64,000 nt of DNA from Eucommia ulmoides (Eukaryota > Streptophyta > Magnoliopsida > Garryales > Eucommiaceae), in the NCBI GenBank assembly GCA_016647705.1, contig JAENRU010000487.1, positions 310,001-374,000 on the forward strand, written 5' to 3'. The position numbers were made by a program, and so were the translations under genes. Of the stretch, positions 1 through 11,856 are shown piece by piece. The first letter of the stretch is position 1, and every line of letters begins with the position of its first letter. A model generated the notes under the pieces. The model ran no database searches, was not told the origin of the DNA, and saw only the letters and a program-made list of their open reading frames with translations.

Positions 1-240
1 CTCATTACTCATCTGTTAAACAGTCGATCCAGAGAGTTTCACAACTTGACCTATCTATCGACCTATCGATTCAGAGAGTTCATCTTTTAGCCATAAGTCG
101 ACCTACCTGTCGACTGAAAGATTCAGAGAGTTTGTCTAATTTTCATAAGTCGACCTAGCTGTCGATCGAATAATTCAAGGATTGCTCAAACTCATTACCT
201 TCTCATCAGTTGACTAAACCACTTTTGTAGGTCGACCAAT
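1..240. repeat. Degenerate tandem repeat rich in GTCGAC
   Basis: About four copies of a roughly 60-bp unit built around 'ataagtcgacctacctgtcg' and 'gattcagagagttt'. The copies differ by substitutions and small indels. The array appears to start before the window edge. No coding potential is visible, and it resembles a short satellite or minisatellite patch. Confidence 0.6.
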
Positions 241-848
241 TGAGCTGGAACATTTTTTTCCTTAATTCATTTCTTCGACGTTTTTGTCCCTTTAACCGAT
301 TTCGTTTCTCAGTTAACTCCACTAAACTCTTAAATTCAATTATAATCAATTATGTTTCTTAAATCAATGTTTATTCTTCAATTACACGTAGGAGCAAATA
401 TGTTGGCTAATTAGAATCCTATTAAAAAACACACATAATTGTAAAAAATATTTTGTGTCGTGCGTGATCCTAATGAGGATACATTAAGAGTAAAAATTTA
501 ACCTAAGTTGTTTTCTCCTAGGTTCTTCAAATTTTTTGATCTCTTAACGTTGATCATCTTTGTCAGTGTCTTTAGCATCCATTAGCATTTTTCTCAACAT
601 CTTCATGATAAAATCTTTATTGAAACTAATAAACTGAAACACTCAATAAAACTGTTAGTTCCACTAAAAACATCAACATTTAATTATTCATCAAAATCTT
701 AGGATCAACAACATAAATCACAACGATTTGCCATTATTCTCTGCAACACATCTATCTTGTTTTGAATGCAAGTGGATTTTGGTCGACAGCTCTTCACTAC
801 TCGAAGTCTATGCCGCTCAGGAATAAGGATAAAAAAAGTAGGCTCCGG
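241..848. other. AT-rich spacer, nothing recognised
   Basis: Non-coding, AT-rich sequence between the GTCGAC repeat and the MULE relic. I see no open frame, promoter or transposon end that I can support. Part of it may be the 3' flank of the MULE. Confidence 0.5.
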
Positions 849-2700
849 CTAGTTGTTCTTGTGAATGGGCGGTTGAAAAGATGACTCCCAAGTTTTCAAC
901 AAGATCGTTATTCTGTACTCAGGCGCAATGTAGCGGAACACATCAATGCCATAAAACTCGGTCGCTGCAAGCATATGAGAGCATAGATATCTAAAAATTT
1001 TATACTTCCCACACGTATAATCAGGGTTATCCCTTAAAGTAACGACGTGTAAGAAAAAGCCCACCTGTCAATCTCTTTATCGTTTTCACATGGAAAACGC
1101 ATTCTCTCTAATATATGTATGTTATAAATTAGATAATGTGTTGAAGCACTTATATTTTATATATAAAAATTAAGTAAATAATAAATTGCAAGTTAAACAA
1201 TTTTAATGAATGAATATTTGGATTTCATGTGTTTTGAACTTGGCTTGAGAATTCTGAATTTTATCAATGACATATCTAACATACTGGTAATTGTTGGCTA
1301 AGTTTTTTAGAGATTCTTGTCAACCAATATCAAAGCATTTTACCAAGTATAAAAAGTAATAGAGACGGATACTGTAATTGGGGACATTCCTTGCACTCTT
1401 TAAATAGTTGTTAAATAATTTGGCGTAGTTGGCCATCGTCACGCTCCAACTTTTATCATTGTCGTGTGCCCTAATCTATCATTATGGTAGTTGTTGATCC
1501 AACTACCACTTCGCCTGATGATTTAATTTTTCAATCTCAACCATAATTGAATCGTACTTCCGAACTTGTGATGCAACACCTGTCTTCCAAACAAGATCTT
1601 GTAGCTGCTGATTTATGAATTTCGTGTTGAAATTGCTACAAAGGTTCCATGACAATATCGGTGATACCGAACATGCTCGTTCGATTGATGAAGCCATAAT
1701 CACCAACCACACTAAGAATGACATTGTCTCTGTTGGATATCAATGTGACCTCCAGATGATCTTGAACAATATGACACTTAAGCATGAAAATGAACCACGA
1801 TCAACAACGGTAGTCCTCCTACTGTGTGAAAGCAAAAGCCAAAAGAAAACACTTGTTTGATGGTATTATTCCAATGGTAATCAAGATCTTGCTGCTATAT
1901 TTACCCTACAAATGGATGCTATCAGCCATGACGACAAACAGACAATATTACCATCCAACAACTAAATGTTTGAATGCCCAAAATACCAAATCGAACATCA
2001 AATAACCAGGCTGAGCAGTCAGAATATGACTCCACTCAAGAATTATCTGTAAATTAAAGGTCTGCAATGCCAACATGAATTTTGGCAACTTCCGATACGA
2101 TTCATCCTAATCTCCGAATAAGGTCTCGATGGCATTAGATCTAGCTAACAAAACATTTTGGCTGGAGATGGTGAATCCCCTAGATTTCTTCACAGAACCA
2201 ACAATAGAACTTATCTTCAGTTCGACATCCTCTTTGACTTGTCCAAGTATTAAGTTAGAAATGCCAACTGATCTAAATTTTCATGATCCAAAACCGTATG
2301 ATTGTAGAAACATGTGTGCTACCCATTATACTACGTAATCTGAAACATGTCACGACTTTTTTTCAGAATAGCCCGCAACCTCCATCCGCATCTGTGCTTG
2401 CATTTAATCAACCAAACTTTTGGGTGCGTCTCCCCAACAGAATTATTTTTTCGTTTTTCATGACATGGTAATATTTCATGGCATTTTAGAGATGTTTTTT
2501 GTCCTTAATGACCATGCCGTTATGAAATTCGTCCATCTCTGGTGCCTAGAAATTCTTCCACAACTTTGGTTTATAGTTTTCCATGTCATTGTTATCACCC
2601 CATTCCAACTAATTATAGGATGGAATAAACCCGTGCAACTCGAATTTCTCACTTCTTTGCCCACTTGGCCCAACGTCTAAATCTTTTTTTTTTCATCCTC
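849..2700 (-). mobile_element. Decayed Mutator-like (MULE) transposase
   Basis: Read on the minus strand, several broken frames follow the order of a MuDR-type transposase. Near 2290-2680 there are pieces like the MuDR N-terminal DNA-binding region, with a 'GSTHVSTI' segment typical of the ...NGxHTC... motif. Near 1830-2010 a piece resembles the catalytic-core segment (FGI-type stretch followed by 'GKY'-like residues). Near 1503-1724 lies the downstream core. At 849-1064 there is a SWIM zinc-finger-like tail (TCGKYx5LCSH), in which the first cysteine of the CxC pair is tyrosine. Stops and frame changes occur throughout, so it is a pseudogene. I did not find convincing terminal inverted repeats. 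The short plus-strand open frames between 1615 and 2680 are shadows of this relic. The family is fairly sure from the SWIM tail and the order of pieces; the exact limits are not. Confidence 0.6.
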
Positions 2701-3620
2701 AACATTCTCATCTTCCTACAGCGTAACACCCCCATATAACTTTGTCTGTTCCACATCATAAAGACTATCAACTATATTTAACTCATCCTCCACCTCCCCA
2801 TCACACCTACTATAATATATTACTTGTGTTGTCATGCTATGGACTAGTTAGCGAATGATAATAATGTGAAGCGACAAAATTGGTGTCATAATCATGATCA
2901 ATCATACTATGGGAATGATATTGTTTTGGAATGTGGGGGGGGAGAGGCGGACGGTGTGATTGGATTGGATTGCTTGGGGATCCGACATGGGAATATTATA
3001 TCCGAAAAATTATCCGTCACACGCAGTATTATGAAGTTTAAAACTCCGAGCCTTTAATTAGGTAAAATGATCAGATTGGGAAAAAAAAAATTAGAACATG
3101 ATCAAATGTTCGTTCTATCTCAAAAAACACCTCAACAGCAAGAAGCGAAGGCATCATAAGAGGTAACTCAGGCACTTGGTCTAATGATGCCTTATCCCTG
3201 ATTGAAAACAACATATATCTAAAATTTCTTGCAATAAGAGCTATCGACATCCTACACTTTAACTTTAAATTTTTGTTAACCGCATCCTCAAGGACACACG
3301 ATCATGACATCCCAATCAATTCATTTAATGTAGTGCCCCGACAGACAACCAACGATTTTATCGCAAAGATACTATACGACAATCCGAACTCAATTCCTTC
3401 CAATATCCTACCACCCCAGTAGAAAAACAGCCAAACGTTCTCCATTTCAAACGACTATTATTTCACAAACCAAAACAAAATAAGAAAATATTATTATCAA
3501 TTATATTGAGAAACATTAAAAAGTTCAAATTGCGGATATTGTCAATTAAAACTAAATAACAACGGTTTAAATTATTTCTCATCCATCAAATCTCAAATTA
3601 ATGATACTACTATTTAAAAA
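2701..3620. other. AT-rich spacer beside the MULE
   Basis: No gene recognised. A short G-rich tract lies near 2934-2945. The sequence may include the 5' end of the MULE, but no inverted repeat or target duplication could be paired by eye. Confidence 0.4.
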
Positions 3621-3639
3621 AAAAAATCTACTTCCTTAA

Positions 3640-3940
3640 TCTATTTTCTATTTTTATCTTACCATCTTTTATATTTTTTCTAACCAACAACAAATTTTTA
3701 TTTATAACTTAAAATATATATCAAATTATCTTTTCTAATTTCATTTCTTAAATTATATATTACTTTAAGAAACTTACACTTTCTTCACCAATTTTCTATT
3801 TTTTTTTTTATCCTATCATCATCTATACATTTTCTAACAAATGACAAACTTTTATTTACACTTGATACCTTAAAAAATATATCAAATTATCTTTTGTAAT
3901 TTTATTTCTTAAGTTATATATAATAACTTTAGGAAATGTT
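3640..3940. repeat. Two-copy tandem duplication, about 150 bp
   Basis: Two adjacent similar units (about 3640-3770 and 3791-3937) share the order 'ttttctattttt', 'atatatcaaattatctttt' and 'atttcttaa.ttatatat'. They are AT-rich and non-coding. This is probably a local duplication in spacer DNA. Confidence 0.5.
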
Positions 3941-4071
3941 AGAGAGAACCTCATTTTTACCATTAAAATTAAAATAGGTCACTACTTGTAAGCCTATATT
4001 AAGAAAATACCACCTATATAGTTATTATTTAAAATAAACTAAAGTACATATTTTCTCACAACATCAATTGC

Positions 4072-4224
4072 AACATAATAATTGGGAGGATACAAATGTT
4101 ATTGCCCAACAAGAATATTAATAGCAACATAATGAATATGGGGATGCAAATGTTACTGCACAACAATAATATCAATATTAACATAATGAATGAAAGATGT
4201 AAATGTTACTGTACAATAAACAAT
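4072..4224. repeat. Three-copy 54-bp minisatellite
   Basis: Three head-to-tail copies of a 54-bp unit starting 'aacataat.a' and containing 'caaatgttactgcacaacaa'. Because 54 is a multiple of three, the array happens to stay open (4096-4284, plus strand), but the peptide is low-complexity and looks spurious. Confidence 0.65.
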
Positions 4225-4608
4225 TATCATATACCAATTGAGTTTTTCTATAAATTTAAATGGCTATATGGTTATAAGAATTAATTAATAATAGGCTTTG
4301 GGGCCCATGATAAAATACCCATTCCTTAAAAAAAATTACACTTTCTTGACCAATTACAACTAATTAGCAACATATTCAACAAACAGTTTACAACTAATTA
4401 AACACCATATATTACATTACATAATATCTACATTTAAGTAAAACAACCTCTAACTATAATTAAATCTTTATAGTTTTAACACAACATTTATTATATAACT
4501 ACATCATTATAACGAATTAACGTATGTAATAAAGTACCCTGGCTAAAAAAATAAAAAAAATAAAATTGGTTTCATAAACTTTATAACGGGGTTTGCAACC
4601 CCTGTTTT

Positions 4609-4611
<3 letters not shown>

Positions 4612-4653
<42 letters not shown>
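4612..4653. repeat. Poly(T) tract, about 42 nt
   Basis: An uninterrupted T run. It could be the reverse-complement poly(A) tail of an old retroposon or simple slippage. I see no SINE or LINE body next to it. The 370 bp that follow, up to 5020, are AT-rich with nothing recognised. Confidence 0.8.
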
Positions 4654-4657
<4 letters not shown>

Positions 4658-5025
4658 ACTGGAGAAAGTTGGGGTTCCCAACTAGGCTTGTAATTCTTCC
4701 ATAATTAAGTTTAAAAAAATTATTTTTCAAAAAATTATTATTTAAAATATAATTATTATGTAAACAACTCTTCTTTATTTATGACTTTATTCCTGCAAAA
4801 ATAATAAATTATATTATTACTAATTTAAAAATGATAAAATGACTAACAAATTTGTAAATTTAAGGTGGAAATTGGTATAAAATTTAGAGCGATAAAAAAC
4901 ACATGAATTTTCCGTAACCACTTCATTATTAAGTCTCGTAGCGTAACCATATATCTAAAATATTAGTTATGCAGTTAATATCCCAAAACCAAAATCAAAA
5001 TTATTTTAATTTTCAATTTCGAAAT

Positions 5026-5682
5026 TGATATAGTTAAAATTTTCAATCACGTGTCAATCTCCACACGCGCTAGAAAACCTTTCATCTTCCTTTTTGACCT
5101 GCAAAACTGGGAATTCTAATGGAGAACACCGGTGTGGTGTCAGCCAAAGAACCTCCGGCGTGAGAATAAGTTAATCTAAATATAGTGAGAATAAACAACG
5201 CACTAGAAAAATCTGTCCACATTACCTGTTACCTTCTTCCCTTTTATAGGGTGATTTGCTTGTTATTACTTGAATGAAAATATCATTCAATTATTCGTAT
5301 CTTCCTACCGTTACATATAATAGCCATTATCCCCGTAATAAAGGAAGAATATCTGTAACAGTCACCATTAATCATGGATTGTTACAATCAACTCAGACTT
5401 ATCTTAACGTATATAAGTTTTGATCCAAACTCTAAAATGATTGTTTCCTCTTTGACCTTTGACATTGTGGGCTTATTTATACCCAACTATAGGCCTTATC
5501 ATATGACAGCCCATATATTCATATAGATCACCTAACCAGTGTTTGAATCATGGGCTTATGATGCCCCTAGCCCATTTAACAGGCGGGCCTATCCAACTTC
5601 AATTCGGAGCCCATATAATGAATCCGACTTGTTTAGAATTTTATACTTAGGTCAGTTTGGGTTGGGAGTTTTACATATATCA
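5026..5682 (-). repeat. 3' LTR of the Tat element (left copy)
   Basis: A 657-bp LTR starting TG and ending CA on both strands. A minus-strand TATA box, TATAAAAG, lies at 5241-5248. The copy is flanked outside by GAAAT and inside by the polypurine tract. It matches 15579-16230 along its whole length. Confidence 0.9.
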
Positions 5683-5693
5683 TTTTTCCTCCT
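5683..5693 (-). other. Polypurine tract of the Tat element
   Basis: On the minus strand AGGAGGAAAAA sits directly against the 3' LTR. This is the expected plus-strand primer position and fixes the element's orientation as minus. Confidence 0.8.
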
Positions 5694-5820
5694 GACTTTC
5701 GCGACGATTTAGATGAAGAGAAACAAAAGATCACTTCTTCTTTGAGTAAGTTCTTCCTTGTACCCCTTCAATTCTCGACTTTTTTCTTTGCATTTTGAGT
5801 TGTTGTTCATTATTTTACAA

Positions 5821-8084
5821 AATGTCGTCAAATCAATTAATTAATTCCATCGAAGCAGGCTCATCGTAAAATCCTGCAATGGAACAGACGGCGACTGCCT
5901 CAATTCCTTCACATTCTAACCCTGATATAGATCTAAAAGCAAGTAAGTTTTCAATAGAATGGCTCTCAGCGTTTAGGGAACAATATAGAATCCATAATAT
6001 CTATGTCAATTAGGGTTCCATCTAAAGATGAACGTCCTTAGGATTCCAAGGAGAATGAGGTATGCCTTTACCTCCGGATGTTTGAGTATGGACTTACCCT
6101 TCATTTTTCCTCGTTTCTCCATAATCTTTTTTGCCAAATGGAAATTTCTCCAGCTCAGCTAACTCCAAATAGTTTTCACCAAATTATGGGAGCCATAACA
6201 CTTGCTAGGCGAAATAACATTACTCTTTCTGTTGATGCAATTAGAAGCATAAGCTAACTCAAATACCTTACCAAAATCGATAGGTATTACCTTTCTATCC
6301 CTAAAGAATTTTCATTTCTTATAGAGCTTCCAGCGAAAGTCAGAGACTAGCAGCCATGGTACCTCTTCTTTTCTGGAGATTAGGAATTCTCTTATGAGAA
6401 AATGGGACAGTCCTCAATGGTTCCAAAACGCTTTAACTCCCCAAGTAATGATACACCCAACAGTCTATTTCTTATTTGAAATTCTACCGAAGTGATTTTG
6501 ATCATATTTATTGATACAGGTGATAGTGCTTCTCGGAAAATCAGTCTTACTCCAAGACTTAAAGAAGAGTTGAATAAGCTTCTAATCCCCACAGACCACC
6601 TTTATAGAGAATTAACATATCGGCCATTCATCCGACCTCCAATGGATCCGTCTCGTCTTCAAGAATTAGCTGAACTTCAAATCACGACTCGAAAAAGAAA
6701 AAGACCGACAAAAAGACTCGCTAAAAAGAACGATCAACCGATACCCCGACTTCCTAACAATGCTGCTAGCAACCTAGCCATCCAACAAGTCATCTCTCTT
6801 AATGACCCTGAAACAGCAGTATCGGATGATGATTGCCAACCTTTCATCCTTCGCCGAAGAGGCGTTGTGCCAGTCGTAGTTCCATCATTGGTTCGCACTA
6901 CTGAACAAGCTCAAAGCAAACCATCTTCTTTTTCCAGATCAGCTTCGCTATCAAGATCAGCTAATGTCCTTACCACAGAGCCTACTGTTGCCGATCTTCC
7001 AGTTACTGATCCTCCAGTAACTAGTTGTCATTCCTCCCCAGTCCCTACTTCCAATCAAAGAACTGGTCAAGGAATGACTAAACAACAAATGTGCCAGCTC
7101 ATTGATGAAGTTGGCCCTTCTGTTCTAGGTCGTCACGCAATTTTCGATAATTCCATAAAGTTCTTTTATGATCAATCCTGAGACAAAGGCAAGAAAAGAA
7201 TTAAAGGTAAGAACAAACCCGAAATCTTCCAAATGGTGATCTGTGCCCTTTTCCAGGTACTTGCATCATTTTAGTCTATCCTTACTGAATAATCTGACTA
7301 CTTATCCTCATCTAATAATCATCTTACCATGTTAGTGTATGCATATGTCATCCGCTCTGGTCAATTGTGCTGAGGATGAGAACGAGCTAGATGCCCAACT
7401 GATGCATCAAATGATTGAGCTCAATAAGGTTGAAGCCAAGGTATAGGATCTGGAGAATGAAAAATTAAGGCTTGCTACTGATCGTGCCTTGTCTAGATCC
7501 TCTCAAGAATAGTTCAAGGCCGAATTACAGTTTGCCAACGAGCAAAGGGAAGCTCTCCAAAAGAGTAATGCACTTTTCTGTTCTGAGAATAGCAAGCTTA
7601 GAACATCGATCACTGCAATCAGAGAAGAATGCACGTCTCTAAGAGAAGAATCCTGAAATCCTTCTAAGGAACTGGCCTCAGCACGTCTAATAATTGACCA
7701 GAAGGATGTTGAGATAAAGGAAAAAGATGCTGCCTTTTAGAGAGATCATGATCAACTCTAAGAGAAAGAGGCTGCTCTTCAAAGGCTTCATTCCGAAAAG
7801 AAAAAATGTTTGTTGAGTTGTCTGCTACAAAAGAAAAAGCTAAAAAAGAAATTGACGACCTCTAGTCTTCCTTCAAGAAAGAATCAAAGAGGCTTCAAAA
7901 AGTGGGCTTTGCTTTCTGTCAAAGACTGGTGTCGGAGGAGCTTCCTGAAGCCGATCTCTCCTTCCTAGATCTTGATGACGAAACAGAAAAAGTAACTGAA
8001 GAATATAAAGATTTACCCAGTTCAGCAGACGAAGTTCCAGCAGAGAGCTCAACACGGAATGTTGCTACTGATCACGCTAACTGA
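5821..8084 (+). mobile_element. Antisense reading region 1 of the Tat element
   Basis: Lies on the strand opposite to gag-pol, starting about 140 bp inside the 3' LTR. It is broken, but its longest open stretch (6492-7181, 229 codons) has normal-looking codons and a proline/serine-rich, basic middle (RKRKRPTKR-like). The part before it (about 6010-6360) resembles the 'putative gypsy type transposon' domain (Pfam Transposase_28) found in antisense ORFs of Tat elements. The part after it (about 7380-8084) is rich in E, K, L and Q and looks like a coiled coil. The function in the family is unknown. It may instead be a captured host gene fragment. The family link is inferred from position and composition. 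Confidence 0.6.
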
Positions 8085-8365
8085 CCACTCAGCTAAATTT
8101 TGGTCAAAACAACTAATTGTTGTCGATCTGCCTTTTTTTTTTTTTTTTTTTTCTTTTCATCTATAATTTTCTATTGGTCTGTAATAACTTTATTAATGAC
8201 CGTATCTTTGATCATATGACCTGTAACTGAACAGCCACCACCGTTACAATTTTCAAGATTTTTTGCGATAATTACAGTACGTTTTTTACCAACGCATGTC
8301 ACTTCCTTATTTAATGCGTACTTTTTTTGACACTTTAATTATCTGTCCCCATTCCTCTTGCTTGA

Positions 8366-8377
8366 CTATTTAAAGGC
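8366..8377 (+). promoter_or_regulatory. TATA-like box before antisense region 2
   Basis: CTATTTAAAGGC lies about 85 bp before the first ATG (8462) of antisense region 2. The leader between them holds a 22-bp direct repeat (8403-8424 and 8442-8463), with the ATG inside the second copy. The role is inferred; only the motif and spacing are seen. Confidence 0.35.
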
Positions 8378-8461
8378 ACTACGGGTTCTTTATTTCTTCA
8401 AGAAACCCTTCTTTTAACAGTCATTTCTTCATATCTTCTAAAAACCTTTCTTTTAACAGTC

Positions 8462-8940
8462 ATGGGATCCACTTCCACCATATGGATTAACAGCCCATCT
8501 ACTTATTCATGAATCCAAAATGAGAAAAACAACGAGATCGAACTAGGAGAGCGTTTTCGTTCTTTGATGCAGACTGCCATGGACACCAAAGATGAGTATC
8601 CACGCCTTCGTGCAATAGAAGAAGCTTCTGCCATCTTTGCTACGATGGAATCGGCCTATTTCCAAGCCGTTTCTCTCTACCTCAAAGCGAAAGATGAATT
8701 GAAACATGCTGAAAGAAGCAAGAAAAATCTGGAAGTCAACTTCAACTATCAGAAGCTTTACGCTAATGCCATGAAGGCGAAGAAAGATACACTCCTGAAG
8801 AAGAACGAGGAGAATAGGGAAAAAATTCATGAACTAATCTGAAAACTCAACCAATACGAAGATCATGAATTTTTCCTTTCCAACCCTGACTCATGAGATC
8901 TTGACTCTCTTGCTTTTGTGGACTCAGATTGAAGTGCCTC
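8462..8940 (+). mobile_element. Antisense reading region 2 of the Tat element
   Basis: A second reading region opposite to gag-pol. The main open stretch (8564-8842, 92 codons) is highly charged and helical, with 'RLRAIEEASAIFATMESA' near its start and a KNEENREKI-type coiled-coil end. The same protein pattern (RLQAIENASALFASLDTA) recurs at 58555-59050 in a separate Tat-like fragment, so this is a family feature and not chance. It is not similar to gag or pol. A minus-strand open frame covering the same bases (8543-8830) is a shadow. Confidence 0.65.
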
Positions 8941-9309
8941 CTCCTCAACCCTGGATGAAGAAGAAGAAAAAGAAAAAAAAAATGAACCCCCCCTTTTTTT
9001 GGTAAGAACAATTTGTATCTGTTCATTTTTTTTTTTTTTTTTTGAAGAACCCATGTATCAATTTCCTTATAATATGAATGGGTTTTATAATAATACCTTA
9101 TCTATCTTCTCTACCCTCCTTCGTAACAAAATTAGGATACATAACTTAGTTACGAATCGTTGAACAAGTATAGGATAGTAGAAAGATAAACGCTGGATTA
9201 ATACCTCGCTTGCCCTCCATCTAAGTATGAAAGTGGATGACTTGTAGGGGCACAATATCTTTTTGTACTGAACTACCCAGCTTAATTAGAAAATATAAGT
9301 GTTTGTTGA

Positions 9310-10250
9310 GCCAATACTTCTTGATAGAATACTGAGAATAACTCAGTTATTTGCTGGGCTGAGGTGCCCGGTAGAATGCTGAGCTGATGTGCTTAGTTAA
9401 ATTCTAAGTTAGAGAACTCAGTTACCTACTTGGCTGAGACGCCCTGTTGAATGCTGAGCTGATGTGCTCAGTTAAAGTTTAAGTTGGAGAACTCAATTAT
9501 TTGCTAGGCTGAGGGGCCCAGTTGAATGTTGAGCTGATGTGCTCAGTTAAATTATGAGTTGGAGAACTCAGTTATTTGCTGGCTGAGGGGCCCAGTCGAA
9601 TGCTGAGCTGATGTGCTCAGTTAAATTTTGAGTTGGAGAACTCAGTGACTTGCTAGGCTGAGATGCCCAGTTGAATGCTAAGTTAATGTGCTCAGTTAAA
9701 TTTTGAGTTGGAGAACTCAGTTGTTTGCTGGGCTGAGATGCCCAGTTGAATGCTAAGCTAATGTGCTCAGTTAAATTCTAAGTTGTAAAAACTCAGTTAT
9801 TTGCTTGGCTGAGGTGCCCAGTTGAATGTTGAACTGATGTGCTCAATTAAACTCTGAGTTGGAGAACTCAGTTATTTGTTGGGCTAAGGTGCCCAGTTGA
9901 ATGCTGAGCTGATGTGCTCAGTTAAATTCAGAGTTGAAAAACTCAGTTATTTGCTGGGCTGAGGTGCTCAGTTGAATGTTGAGCTGATGTGCTCAGTTAA
10001 ACTTTGAGTTGGAGAACTCAGTTATTTGCTGGGCTGAGGTGCCCAGTTGAATGCTGAGCTGATGTGCTTTGCTAAATTCTGAGTTGGAAAACTCAGTCAT
10101 TTGCTAGGCTGAGGTGCCCAGTTGAATGCTGAGCTGGTGTGCTCAGTTAAATTCTGAGTTGGAGAACTCAGTTATTTGCTAGGTTGAGGTGCCCAGTTGA
10201 ATGCTGAGCTGATGTGCTCAGTTAAACTCTGAGTTGGAGAACTCAGTTAA
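9310..10250. repeat. 75-bp tandem array inside the Tat element
   Basis: About 12.5 copies of a 75-bp unit containing 'gctgagctgatgtgctcagt' and 'gagttggagaactcag'. The copies are mostly 85-95% alike. The unit is dense in CTGAG/CTCAG pairs, which gives several short internal palindromes. It lies between integrase and the antisense regions, as described for the Retand family of Silene. Confidence 0.9.
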
Positions 10251-10358
10251 AAAGAAACACAAATCTCATAAAATTAAACATTTATTAATTTCTTTAAAAA
10301 AAAAATGCCTTCAGGAGACAACTTATTTATAAAGAAACAGAGATTTAAGATAAAGAAC

Positions 10359-11285
10359 TCATACAAAATACTTCCGCAAATGGGAGATGTTCCAAGGTCT
10401 AGAAACGACAACTCCATCAAGTTCTTCAATCCAATAAGTTCTTGGTCTATTACCTTTAATGACGCGATAAGGGCCCTCCCACTTTAGAGCAAGCTTCCCC
10501 AGGCGAGCTTCTGGTCGGTGAGGCATTACCCGTCGAAATACCAAGTCTCCAATGGTGAAACTCCTTGGGCGAACTACATGATTGAATCTGCGTGCCATTT
10601 TAGTCTTGTAAGCTGTCATACGCATTAATGCCTCCTCACGCTTTTCTTCAAGTTGATCCAATTTCTCTCGTATGCAGCCTTCATTCTTCTTTAAATCAGC
10701 AGCAGCAACTCTTCTGGTTGGCAACCCAATCTCAACTAGAATGACAGCTTCAGTTCCATAAGTTAAAGAAAATGGTGTTTCTCCAGTTGTAGACGTCGGG
10801 GTGGTGCAATAGGCCTATAAAACTCTAGGAATTTCTTCTACCCATTTGCCTTTAGCATTATCTAGCCAACTTTCCCACCAGTAAATGGAGTTCCATTGTC
10901 GGATATTAGAACAGCAGGTATGCCAAAACGACAAATGACTTGTTTCCACAAAAAATTCTTTACTTCATTTTCACTCACTGTTACAAAAGCCTCTACTTCA
11001 ACCCATTTGGTGAAATAGTCTATCACCACCAACAAGCATTTTTGGTTTCCTGGAGCTGGAGTAAAAGGACCTAAAACATCTTTTTCCCACTGAGCAAATA
11101 GCCAAGGACTAGTGATTGGAGTTTGTTGCTGAGCTGGGACCTTTATATCATTAGAGAATCGTTGGCACTTGTCGCATTTTCGTACATACTCTGCTGCATC
11201 AGTGTGCATGGTTGACCAACAATATCCCACTCTCAACCCTTTATGAACCAATGACCTTCCCCTTTGATAATTACGACACACACCT
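10359..11285 (-). mobile_element. Integrase region of the Tat element
   Basis: The minus-strand stretch 10862-11281 has the zinc-binding CxxC part (KCDKCQRF) and the catalytic-core signature with 'VVIDYFTKWVE' and 'SDNGTPFTGG'. 10359-10724 carries the C-terminal part, with 'LVFRRV' and 'LKWEGPYRV' ending at 'WNISHLRKYF'. The short gap between these two stretches reads as core sequence in broken frames. The region is recognisable and broken. Confidence 0.85.
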
Positions 11286-11599
11286 TCATGTATCTCTTGT
11301 AGAACATAGCTCGCTTATTTTGGTCCTAAACACAGCAACAAAGGTTGGGAAAAAGATAGTCTTTATAATTTATTGTCGGATAGTACATACCTTGACGATT
11401 TATAAACAATTTTCCTAGTGTCATCTCTGTCATCTGGTAGGTCTCCTTTCTTCAGATACTGAACTATAGAAGTCTTCCAATCAATTTCTTCTTCCAGATG
11501 ACCTATACATGCACACTGAAGGGTTGGAGTGATCGATGGTTGATCTTGAAACTCAACCAGTTCAGACTTCTGATCTGATCTTTTTTTGCATAGAGGCGT

Positions 11600-11835
11600 A
11601 ATTTGTCTCCGTTTATAATAAACAAGCCATTGACCTACTTGATCACCACTTGAAAGTCTGAATTTACTTCTAGATGCTGAGCACCTAACTCTTTGGCCAA
11701 AGTTAGCCTGAGAACCACTATTTCATACTCTACTTCGTTATTGGAAGCTTGAAAACCTAACTGCACGGATTTTTCAAGTTGATCTCCCTCAGGTGTCTGT
11801 ATGATTATTCTCACTCCATATCCTTTCATGTTTGA
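11600..11835 (-). mobile_element. Second (archaeal-type) RNase H of the Tat element
   Basis: The open stretch 11635-11829 has the pattern 'ASNNEVEYEIVVLRL', then 'AKELGAQHLEVNSD'. This is the additional RNase H typical of Tat/Ogre elements, located between the ordinary RNase H and integrase. Confidence 0.8.
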
Positions 11836-11856
11836 GGCTCCATCAACCCATAACTT

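Noticed and set aside
2129-2680. Plus-strand open frames of 62-86 codons
   Set aside because: Shadows of the minus-strand MULE relic. The motifs are on the other strand.
4096-4284. 62-codon open frame
   Set aside because: Product of the 54-bp minisatellite; low-complexity Asn/Ile peptide.
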